The notes under the pieces: model-generated
Databases searched by the model: none
Seen by the model: only the letters and a program-made list of their open reading frames with translations
Told to the model about the DNA's origin: nothing
Shown: positions 50,556 through 57,457 of the stretch, piece by piece
How the letters are laid out: every line of letters starts with the position of its first letter
How positions within the stretch are numbered: the first letter of the stretch is position 1
Made by a program: the position numbers and the translations under genes
DNA from: Micrococcales bacterium UBA7469
GTDB lineage: Bacteria; Actinomycetota; Actinomycetes; Actinomycetales; Microbacteriaceae
Direction: 5' to 3'
DNA: 64,000 bases
Assembly: GCA_002479805.1 (NCBI GenBank)
Contig: DLPB01000007.1
Coordinates: 1 to 64,000 of the forward strand

Positions 50556-52021
50556 TCTTCATCCTCCGCAAACACGCTTGCTTCTCTAACTGCCTCACGC
50601 TCCGCGCGACCGCGCGAACGCTGGTCCATCATCTCGTAATACTCCTGGCGGCGCTCTTGGTTGGTTCTCCGCTCATCGCTGACCAACTCGGCAACTGAAT
50701 CAACTAGTGGATCCCAGTCAAACACCACACCATTTTGCTCACCGATGATTACGGTTGAACCGCGCTTCGCACCCTTTTTGTAGAGTTCGTCTTCGATGCC
50801 AATCTTCTGCAAACGCTCCCCCAGGTAGCCAACGGCGTCCTGGTTGCTGAAGTCAGTCTGCGCAACCCAACGCTCGGGCTTTGGACCCACGATTCTGTAG
50901 ATGACTTCGTCGCCCTGGGATTCGGTGCGAATCTCGTACTTCGAATCATCCTTCTTTGGAGGAAGCAGCGAGATTCGCTTCGCAACCGCAGCGGTCTGAC
51001 TCTTGCGCTCCTCGGTAACCAACTGCCCAAGTGCATAATTCAACTCACGCAAACCCTGCTTGGTGGCACTAGAGATCAGGTAGACCGGATATCCCCTAGC
51101 TTCAAACTCGGCCTTTACGAACTCCGCCAATTCAAGAGCATCAGGAATGTCAATCTTGTTCAGGGCAACCAACTGAGGCCGCTCTATAAGCGGTGTTTGC
51201 CCCTCTGGAACCTGATATGCCTCCAGCTCAGCCAGAATTACATCCAGGTCACTTATCGGGTCTCTACCCGGCTCCATAGTGGCGCAATCGATAACGTGCA
51301 GCAGTGCACTGCAGCGCTCAACGTGTCGAAGGAATTCAAGACCTAGACCCTTACCCTTGCTTGCGCCCTCAATCAAACCTGGAACGTCAGCAATGGTGTA
51401 GCGCATTTCGCCAGCCTGGACCACACCGAGGTTTGGGTGCAGGGTCGTGAAGGGGTAATCAGCGATCTTTGGGCGAGCAGCACTCATGGCCGCAATCAGT
51501 GAAGATTTTCCAGCGGACGGGAATCCAACTAGCGCGACATCGGCAACCGTCTTCAATTCGAGGATTACATCGCCAGCCCAGCCTGGGACTCCCAGCAGAT
51601 GGAAGTTCGGGGCAATTCGCATGCGGTTGGCAAGGGTCATGTTGCCTAGACCGCCCTGGCCACCCTCGGCGACCAAAAGCTCCATACCTGGCTCTGAGAG
51701 GTCAGCCAGGATCTTGCCGTTGGCATCCTTCACCACAGTTCCAACTGGAACCGGGAGAATTAGGTCTTCGCCTTTGGAGCCATTGCGATAGTCACCAGCC
51801 CCCGAGCCTCCGGAGGTCGCCACGCGGTGTGGTCGGTGGTGATAGTCAAGCAAAGTTGTGACGTTGTTGTCGGTCACCAGCTTGATTGAACCGCCATCGC
51901 CACCATCAGCGCCGTCTGGTCCAGCCAATGGCTTGAACTTCTCGCGCTTGATTGAGGTGCAACCGTCTCCACCGTTACCGGCGCGCAGATGGAGCGTTAC
52001 CTGATCTACGAAAGTAATCAT
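50552..52021 (-). CDS. obgE: GTPase ObgE/CgtA
   Basis: Ribosome-associated GTPase involved in 50S assembly and stress. 489 residues: Gly-rich Obg fold (VTLHLRAGNGGDGCTSIKRE), G domain with GFPSAGKSSLI, DVPGLIEGA and NKIDIP, then a C-terminal OCT domain and an acidic tail. The ATG has AAGGAG eight bases upstream. A terminator-like hairpin lies between rpmA and this gene. Confidence 0.96.
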   Translation of the reverse strand: MITFVDQVTLHLRAGNGGDGCTSIKREKFKPLAGPDGADGGDGGSIKLVTDNNVTTLLDYHHRPHRVATSGGSGAGDYRNGSKGEDLILPVPVGTVVKDANGKILADLSEPGMELLVAEGGQGGLGNMTLANRMRIAPNFHLLGVPGWAGDVILELKTVADVALVGFPSAGKSSLIAAMSAARPKIADYPFTTLHPNLGVVQAGEMRYTIADVPGLIEGASKGKGLGLEFLRHVERCSALLHVIDCATMEPGRDPISDLDVILAELEAYQVPEGQTPLIERPQLVALNKIDIPDALELAEFVKAEFEARGYPVYLISSATKQGLRELNYALGQLVTEERKSQTAAVAKRISLLPPKKDDSKYEIRTESQGDEVIYRIVGPKPERWVAQTDFSNQDAVGYLGERLQKIGIEDELYKKGAKRGSTVIIGEQNGVVFDWDPLVDSVAELVSDERRTNQERRQEYYEMMDQRSRGRAEREAVREASVFAEDEE

Positions 52022-52035
52022 GAACTGCTCCTTAT

Positions 52036-52066
52036 ACAGAAAGAGGCGGACCTCATGGCCCGCCTC
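52036..52066 (-). terminator. Intercistronic terminator-like hairpin between rpmA and obgE
   Basis: On the minus strand GAGGCGGGCC and GGTCCGCCTC form a 10-bp stem (one G-U pair) with a four-base ATGA loop, followed by TTTCTGT. It starts 15 bases after the rpmA stop. A partial terminator here would give more ribosomal protein than ObgE. The T tract is interrupted, so read-through is likely. Confidence 0.6.
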
Positions 52067-52080
52067 CCCTTGAAAATTAG

Positions 52081-52332
52081 TTACTGAGTAACTACGTTTA
52101 CGACTCGGCGGCCGGCCTTAGCACCGAATTCAACGGAACCTGCAGCTAGTGCAAACAAGGTGTCGTCCTTGCCACGGCCTACGTTTACGCCCGGGTGGAA
52201 GTGAGTTCCACGCTGACGAACCAAGATCTCACCGGCGTTTACAACCTGACCGTCGTGGCGCTTTACGCCTAGACGCTGGGCGTTTGAGTCACGACCGTTG
52301 CGGGTGGAGCTAACTCCCTTTTTGGATGCCAT
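52081..52332 (-). CDS. rpmA: 50S ribosomal protein L27
   Basis: Peptidyl-transferase-centre protein of the 50S subunit. 83 residues starting MASKKGVSSTRNGRDSNAQRLGVKRHDGQ, with the family motif GQVVNAGEILVRQRGTHFHPG. ATG start, ten bases after rplU. Co-transcribed with rplU. Confidence 0.97.
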   Translation of the reverse strand: MASKKGVSSTRNGRDSNAQRLGVKRHDGQVVNAGEILVRQRGTHFHPGVNVGRGKDDTLFALAAGSVEFGAKAGRRVVNVVTQ

Positions 52333-52342
52333 TTCTACCTAC

Positions 52343-52648
52343 TTACTTGATCTCGGTGACCTGGACACGGGTTAGGTCCTGGCGGTGGCCCTGACGCTTC
52401 TTGTAACCGGTCTTGTTCTTGTACTTCTGAATGATGATCTTTGGACCACGGGTCTGGTCTAGAACTTCTGCTACAACCTTTACCTTGGCTAGCGCCTTAG
52501 GGTCGGTTACGACCTTGTCGCCATCTACAAGCAAAAGTGCAGGCATCTCGATGGTGCCTGAGGTAGCGGCAATGCGGTTCATGGTAACGATGGTTCCAAC
52601 TGAAACCTTCTCCTGGCGACCACCGGCGCGAACAACTGCGTAAACCAC
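52343..52648 (-). CDS. rplU: 50S ribosomal protein L21
   Basis: Structural 50S protein. 101 residues from the GTG at 52648 (MVYAVVRAGGRQEKV), the standard L21 start; AGG lies eight bases upstream. The open frame to 52723 would add 25 residues that are really leader sequence. First gene of a long operon behind a consensus-like promoter, with a hairpin in its leader. Confidence 0.95.
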   Translation of the reverse strand: MVYAVVRAGGRQEKVSVGTIVTMNRIAATSGTIEMPALLLVDGDKVVTDPKALAKVKVVAEVLDQTRGPKIIIQKYKNKTGYKKRQGHRQDLTRVQVTEIK

Positions 52649-52681
52649 TTCAAAACCTATCTGTCTTGGAATTTGAATCTG

Positions 52682-52702
52682 GCCCATCGGAAACCCGTGG
52701 GC
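52682..52702 (-). promoter_or_regulatory. Hairpin in the rplU leader
   Basis: On the minus strand GCCCA-CGG and CCG-A-TGGGC pair around a GTTT loop, an 8-bp stem with one bulged A. It lies about five bases after the predicted transcription start and 34 bases before the rplU GTG. It may be a regulatory or stabilising 5' element; L21 leaders are known elsewhere, but similarity is not established. Confidence 0.4.
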
Positions 52703-52713
52703 AACAGCGCCCC

Positions 52714-52742
52714 AGCCTAGCAAGAAACCAGACCGGGGTCAA
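52714..52742 (-). promoter_or_regulatory. rplU operon promoter
   Basis: TTGACC (52742-52737), 17 bases, TAGGCT (52719-52714) with an extended TGC before the hexamer. It starts three bases after the rne stop codon. The best -35 in the window, as expected for ribosomal protein genes. Predicted start near 52707. Confidence 0.75.
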
Positions 52743-52744
52743 CC

Positions 52745-54658
52745 TCATTGCTCGCTATTTTCAGACGAGTCTGAAGACTGCGGAGCACGAGCGGCGCTGG
52801 TCACCCTGCGACGCTTTGGCTTCTGAACCAGCTGTGGCTCTGGAAGGGAATCCAAAACTGCATTCAAAATCTCGGTCTTACCCTCGGGCTCCTTTGGGGT
52901 TTCCTCGGAGTGGGCCGCCTGGGCGATCTGATTCACCACATTCTTGAAGGCATCCGCCTGTTCAGCCGTGACAACCTTCTTGACGACCTCAGGCTTCTCT
53001 TTGCCCTTTTGCTTGCCCTTTTGCTTGGAATTGGACTGCTCTGGCATCTTGAACCTTGGTTCAGAGTGAATTACTACTCCCCTACCTGCGCAGCAGTCAC
53101 AGGTCTCGCCAAATGTCTCCAGCAGTCCGACACCGATCTTCTTGCGAGTCATCTGAACTAGCCCCAGCGAAGTTACCTCACCAACCTGATTCTTAGTGCG
53201 GTCCCGGCTCAGGCACTCAAGCAGGCGACGGCGAACCATCTCCTGGTTTGACTCCTGAATCATGTCGATGAAGTCGACCACGATAATGCCACCGATGTCG
53301 CGAAGCCTGAGCTGGCGAACCAGTTCTTCCGCAGCCTCGAGATTGTTCTTGGTTACGGTTTCCTCGAGGTTTCCACCTGAGCCGATGAACTTCCCGGTGT
53401 TTACATCTACAACGGTCATTGCCTCGGTGCGGTCGATGACCAGCGAACCGCCAGATGGTAGGTAGACCTTGCGATCAAGCGCCTTCACGATCTGATCCCC
53501 AATGCGGTAGAAGTCGAAGATGTCTTCCTGCGAGGTGTATGCACTCAGGCGCTCTACCAGCTCTGGGGCCACCGATGAGAGGTATTCGCTAATGGTGGCG
53601 AAGGCGGACTCGCCTGAGATGACAAGCTTTTGGAAATCTTCGTTGAAGACATCGCGAATGATCTTCACCAATAGGTCTGGCTCACTGTGCAGCAGCATTG
53701 GGGCCTTGCCCTTGGCTACCTTTTCATTGATTGACTCCCACTGGGCCTTAAGGCGCTCAACATCGTGAATCAGTTGATCTTCGGAAGCACCCTCGGCCGC
53801 GGTGCGAACGATTACACCGGCGTCCTCAGGAAGGGCGTGCTTCAAAATCTGCTTCAGGCGCTGACGCTCACCCTCCGGTAGCTTGCGAGAAATGCCAGAC
53901 ATGTTGCCACCCGGCACGTAAACCAAGAAACGACCTGGCAAAGAAACCTGAGAGGTCAATCGGGCACCCTTTTGGCCAACTGGATCCTTGGTCACCTGGA
54001 CCAGAACCTGATCACCGGACTTTAGCGCCAGTTCGATGCGACGAGGCTGGTTTCCAGTCTCGGCGGCCTCCCAGTCAACTTCGCCGGAGTAAAGCACTGC
54101 GTTGCGTCCGCGGCCGATATCTACGAAGGCAGCCTCCATAGAAGGCAGTACGTTCTGGACCTTACCTAGGTAAACATTGCCTATCAGCGAGCCGCCCTGG
54201 CTTTCAGCTACGTAGTGCTCAACCAGCATGCCGTCCTCCAGGACGCCAATTTGGATTCGCGCATCTTTTTCCCGCACCACCATGGTGCGCTCGACAGATT
54301 CTCTGCGAGCTAAGAACTCAGATTCAGTCACCGAAGAACGACGTCTGCCGCCATCGCGCGAGTCTCGACGACGCTGACGCTTGGCATCAACTCGGGTGGA
54401 GCCGGTTTCCTTCTCGGATTCCTCCGGCTTGGTCTTTTCCTTCTGAGCCTTTTCTTTAGGCTGCTTGGCCTTAGGCTGCGGCTTCTCGATTGGCTTTTCC
54501 TCTTCAATGGCGAGTTTGCCGCTGCGCGGATTTACCTTCGGAGTTGGCAGATCAGGAGCCTGAAAGATCAGTTGGATTGCTGCCGGCTTTGCCGGTTCTT
54601 CTTTTTTCTTAGCCAATTTTTTAGCCTCTTGGCCTGTGGGACACACCCGCTGGGCCAT
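52745..54658 (-). CDS. rne: Ribonuclease E/G family protein
   Basis: Endoribonuclease that initiates mRNA decay and rRNA processing. 637 residues. A basic/acidic disordered N-terminal extension (about 1-125, KEEPAKPAA, KQPKEKAQKEK, RQRRRDSRDGGRRR) comes before the catalytic core: S1 domain, metal-binding Asp in VVDVNTGKF and in IIVVDFIDMI, and the Zn-link CDCCAGRG. A second charged tail follows. Actinobacterial RNase E typically carries its scaffold region at the N-terminus, as here. Confidence 0.93.
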   Translation of the reverse strand: MAQRVCPTGQEAKKLAKKKEEPAKPAAIQLIFQAPDLPTPKVNPRSGKLAIEEEKPIEKPQPKAKQPKEKAQKEKTKPEESEKETGSTRVDAKRQRRRDSRDGGRRRSSVTESEFLARRESVERTMVVREKDARIQIGVLEDGMLVEHYVAESQGGSLIGNVYLGKVQNVLPSMEAAFVDIGRGRNAVLYSGEVDWEAAETGNQPRRIELALKSGDQVLVQVTKDPVGQKGARLTSQVSLPGRFLVYVPGGNMSGISRKLPEGERQRLKQILKHALPEDAGVIVRTAAEGASEDQLIHDVERLKAQWESINEKVAKGKAPMLLHSEPDLLVKIIRDVFNEDFQKLVISGESAFATISEYLSSVAPELVERLSAYTSQEDIFDFYRIGDQIVKALDRKVYLPSGGSLVIDRTEAMTVVDVNTGKFIGSGGNLEETVTKNNLEAAEELVRQLRLRDIGGIIVVDFIDMIQESNQEMVRRRLLECLSRDRTKNQVGEVTSLGLVQMTRKKIGVGLLETFGETCDCCAGRGVVIHSEPRFKMPEQSNSKQKGKQKGKEKPEVVKKVVTAEQADAFKNVVNQIAQAAHSEETPKEPEGKTEILNAVLDSLPEPQLVQKPKRRRVTSAARAPQSSDSSENSEQ

Positions 54659-54690
54659 CTGTCGTGACCTAGGCCGCAGCCGAGGTCGAA

Positions 54691-54696
54691 TTCTAA
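54691..54696 (-). promoter_or_regulatory. Possible -10 element of rne
   Basis: TAGAAT (TANNNT type) on the minus strand, 32 bases before the rne ATG. No good -35 is visible. Two short inverted repeats lie just upstream (54702-54720 and 54729-54748). Confidence 0.3.
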
Positions 54697-54783
54697 AAGC
54701 GTCAGAATCAAAATCTGACCAAACCTTCGATGCGAGTGTGTTCGCATCTAGTGACGATTATGCCAGCATTCAGAAACAAATGC

Positions 54784-54798
54784 GATAATTCGGCTGTG
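54784..54798 (+). promoter_or_regulatory. Possible leaderless promoter of the VKOR gene
   Basis: TGC-GATAAT (extended -10, hexamer at 54784-54789), then six bases, then GTG at 54796. There is no ribosome-binding site. The layout matches the leuA leader and DUF167 starts. The -35 region is poor. Confidence 0.45.
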
Positions 54799-55359
54799 GT
54801 ATTTCCAATAACTCTGATTCTTACCGGCGTCTTGGGCTGGATTGCAAGCTTTGGTCTAACCCTCGAGCGACTGCACGTGATGTCCAACCCGGCGGCAGTC
54901 ACATCTTGTGACATCAGCCCCTTTATCAGCTGCAAGTCAGTGATGCTCAGTGAGCAGGCTGCTTTGTTTGGCTTCCCGAACCCATTGATCGGAATAGCGG
55001 CATTTTTCGCACCGGTGATTCTCGGGGTGGCGATTTTTGCCGGAGCTAAATTCAAGGGCTGGTTCTGGAATCTTTTCCTCGGTGGCACCGCACTAGCTTT
55101 AGTTTTTGTTATCTGGTTGATGAGCCAGAGCGTTTACGTGATTGGGTCACTTTGCATCTACTGCATGGTGGCCTGGACAGCAACCATCCCGCTGTTCTGG
55201 AGCACTCTCGGGCACAACCTAAAAGAAGGTTTCCTGGGTGAGAAACTCAAGACCGCGGTGGTCTACGAGTGGGCCTGGGTGATAGTTCTCTTGAACTATC
55301 TAGCCTTCTGTCTACTAATCCTGATTCAGTTCTGGAACTTCTGGCCGACGCTGTTTTAG
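54796..55359 (+). CDS. Vitamin K epoxide reductase (VKOR) family protein
   Basis: Membrane thiol-disulfide oxidoreductase that reoxidises a DsbA-like partner using quinone, the actinobacterial replacement for DsbB. 187 residues from the GTG at 54796, with about five membrane helices. The four essential Cys are present: loop pair Cys38 and Cys46 (SCDISPFISC) and active-site CIYC (120-123). An ATG at 54760 would add 12 polar residues. No DsbA-like partner lies beside it. The stop overlaps the end of convergent ndk by four bases. Confidence 0.88.
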   Translation: MVFPITLILTGVLGWIASFGLTLERLHVMSNPAAVTSCDISPFISCKSVMLSEQAALFGFPNPLIGIAAFFAPVILGVAIFAGAKFKGWFWNLFLGGTALALVFVIWLMSQSVYVIGSLCIYCMVAWTATIPLFWSTLGHNLKEGFLGEKLKTAVVYEWAWVIVLLNYLAFCLLILIQFWNFWPTLF

Positions 55360-55766
55360 AACCAGAGCGCCAATTCTCTAGCGGCAGACTCTGCCGAGTC
55401 TGAGCCGTGCACCAGGTTCTGAACCACCTTGGTTCCCCAATCTCTCGACAAATCACCACGAATGGTTCCAGGGGCAGCAACAGTTGGGTCGGTGACACCG
55501 GCAATAACGCGGAAACCCTCGATTACTCGGTGACCCTCTAGGCGAATAGCCACGATGTCACCGGAGAGCATGAACTCCATCAGTGGCTCGTAAAAGGACT
55601 TGCCTTCGTGCTCGGCGTAGTGCTGTGCGAGCAGTTCACGAGTTGGGGTCAGCTTCTTCAATGCCGCCACGGTGTAGCCCTTAGCTTCACAGCGAGCGAT
55701 GATCTCTCCGATCAGATTTCTGCGAACTCCGTCAGGCTTGATCAATACCAAAGTGGCTTCAGACAT
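55356..55766 (-). CDS. ndk: Nucleoside diphosphate kinase
   Basis: Balances NTP pools by ping-pong phosphate transfer. 136 residues from the ATG at 55766 (MSEATLVLIKPDGVRRN), with the phosphorylated His120 in NLVHGSDS. The upstream GAGGGA is a good site. The frame is open to 55829, but the extra 21 residues are a shadow of DUF4233. The start overlaps the DUF4233 stop by eight bases. Confidence 0.96.
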   Translation of the reverse strand: MSEATLVLIKPDGVRRNLIGEIIARCEAKGYTVAALKKLTPTRELLAQHYAEHEGKSFYEPLMEFMLSGDIVAIRLEGHRVIEGFRVIAGVTDPTVAAPGTIRGDLSRDWGTKVVQNLVHGSDSAESAARELALWF

Positions 55767-56127
55767 TCTTTCCCTCAATTTCTGCTTCGAAATAGATTCT
55801 CTTTGCGTTATCAATTGTGGATCCGGCAATTAACGCCCAGATCCAAAGACCAGCGAGCATTACGCCAATCAAAAACATTCCCCACAAAAGCACACCTGAG
55901 GCAATCAGTAGTACCTGCCACAAGCTACCCAGCCAATATCCCCAGCTAAAGCGCAGCACGGCTGGTGTGAGCATCATCAATAGTGCCGATGTCAACCCAA
56001 CCGCCCAGACCAGCTCGGCATCGGCAACTTTCAAACCAAAGGCCGCCAAAGTGGCGAAAAATGCCACAAAAGACTCAAAAGCCAAGACTATGGATGCCAA
56101 GGTTTGCTTGGAAGATCTATTCCTCAT
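55759..56127 (-). CDS. DUF4233 family membrane protein
   Basis: A 122-residue protein with four predicted helices (about 10-32, 38-58, 68-88 and 90-110). It fits the actinobacterial DUF4233 family, which is regularly found between folC and ndk, exactly as here. Function unknown. ATG start overlapping the folC end by 11 bases. Confidence 0.82.
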   Translation of the reverse strand: MRNRSSKQTLASIVLAFESFVAFFATLAAFGLKVADAELVWAVGLTSALLMMLTPAVLRFSWGYWLGSLWQVLLIASGVLLWGMFLIGVMLAGLWIWALIAGSTIDNAKRIYFEAEIEGKNV

Positions 56128-57457
56128 CTTCGTCGTCCATTCTCTGGTCTTGGATGTACTTCAACACATCTCCGATTAGGTAGAGCGAGCCAGTGACGAA
56201 CAGTGCCGCCTTTTCCTCTGCAGCAAGCCTATTGGCTAACTTATAGGCGGCGCTGACACTGGGCTCAACAGCCAGCACCTCAATGCCGTAGTCCTCACAA
56301 ATTTGCGCAAGCTCAGCCGCCGGGAGACCGCGAGGTGAGGCTGGCTGCGTGCAAATCACCTGGTCGAAGGCTTTTGCCATTTCGGCGATGGTGCCGCTGA
56401 GATCTTTATCGGCAAGCATGGCCACCAGTCCCAGGGTTTTTGGTGAGTTGAAGCTCTGATCCAATGCAGCAGTTAGCGATGCCATACCGGCAGGGTTGTG
56501 AGCCCCGTCGAGCACCACCAGCGGGTCCTTGGAAACTACCTGCAGTCGACCCGGGCTTACCGCATCCGCAAGCGCTGCGCGCAGCACCTCATCGGCAATT
56601 GGCCGCGATCCCTCACCCAAGAACAACTCAACCGCGGCAATGGCGGTGGCGGCATTTTGCGCCTGGTGGAAGCCAATGATTGGCATCCAAACCTGCGGGT
56701 AATCGCCGGCAAGCCCGCGAACCGAAAAACGCGTGCCAAAGCCATCGGCAATCACATCGCCGTATTGGAAGTCCCTGCCCGAAAGCCTCAGGTTTTCACT
56801 TCTTGACTGAAGAACTTCAACCACGCCTTGGTATTGCGGACTGGAGACGACCAGGGACTTGTCCTTGATGATTCCAGCTTTGGTGGTGGCAATTTCTTCC
56901 ACGGTGTTTCCGAGAGACTTTTGGTGGTCGAGATCGATAGCTGTGAACACCGCAACATCGGCATCGGCGACATTTGTGGCATCCCACTTTCCACCCATTC
57001 CAACCTCTAGCACCAAGACATCCACCGGGGCATCCGAGAACAACTGGAAAGCCAAAGCAGTAAAGGCTTCAAAGAAGGTGAGTGGTTGGTGACCCTCTGC
57101 GATCAACTGCTGGTCAACCAAATCCAAGAGCGGCTTGTTGTCACGATAGGTCTCAACCAGCATTTCATCGCTCACCGGATCGCCGTCTAAGGCGATGCGC
57201 TCGTTGAAGCTAACCAGGTGCGGGCTGGTGAGCCGTCCGGTGCGCAGGCCGTGCTCGCGCAGAATGCGCTCGATTATTCTCGAGGTAGAGGTTTTGCCGT
57301 TGGTGCCAGTGATGTGGATGATTCCGTAGTTTTTCTGCGGGTCTCCCATCAAACCAACCAACCTCGCGGTTGGTTCTAGGCGTGGACGAATGTGCTGCTC
57401 GGGTTGCCGAGCGTAGAGCTCGGCGAGAATCTGATCTAGATCGCTTTGCTGGGTCAC
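56117..57457 (-). CDS. folC: Bifunctional folylpolyglutamate synthase / dihydrofolate synthase
   Basis: Adds glutamate to dihydropteroate and extends folate polyglutamate tails. 446 residues of the Mur-ligase fold: P-loop ITGTNGKTSTSRII, then TSPHLVSFNERI, LEVGMGGKWDATN and LDGAHNPAGM. The GTG start overlaps the ileS stop (GTGA). Works in the same pathway as the pabBC genes at 33-35 kb. Confidence 0.93.
   Translation of the reverse strand: MTQQSDLDQILAELYARQPEQHIRPRLEPTARLVGLMGDPQKNYGIIHITGTNGKTSTSRIIERILREHGLRTGRLTSPHLVSFNERIALDGDPVSDEMLVETYRDNKPLLDLVDQQLIAEGHQPLTFFEAFTALAFQLFSDAPVDVLVLEVGMGGKWDATNVADADVAVFTAIDLDHQKSLGNTVEEIATTKAGIIKDKSLVVSSPQYQGVVEVLQSRSENLRLSGRDFQYGDVIADGFGTRFSVRGLAGDYPQVWMPIIGFHQAQNAATAIAAVELFLGEGSRPIADEVLRAALADAVSPGRLQVVSKDPLVVLDGAHNPAGMASLTAALDQSFNSPKTLGLVAMLADKDLSGTIAEMAKAFDQVICTQPASPRGLPAAELAQICEDYGIEVLAVEPSVSAAYKLANRLAAEEKAALFVTGSLYLIGDVLKYIQDQRMDDEDEE

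Noticed and set aside
52649..52723. 25-residue extension of ribosomal protein L21
   Set aside because: L21 begins at MVYAVV in relatives; the extra part overlaps the promoter and leader hairpin.
55767..55829. Upstream extension of ndk
   Set aside because: Ndk always starts near its KPDGV motif; the extra 21 residues are a shadow of the DUF4233 gene, and the ATG at 55766 has a good GAGGGA.
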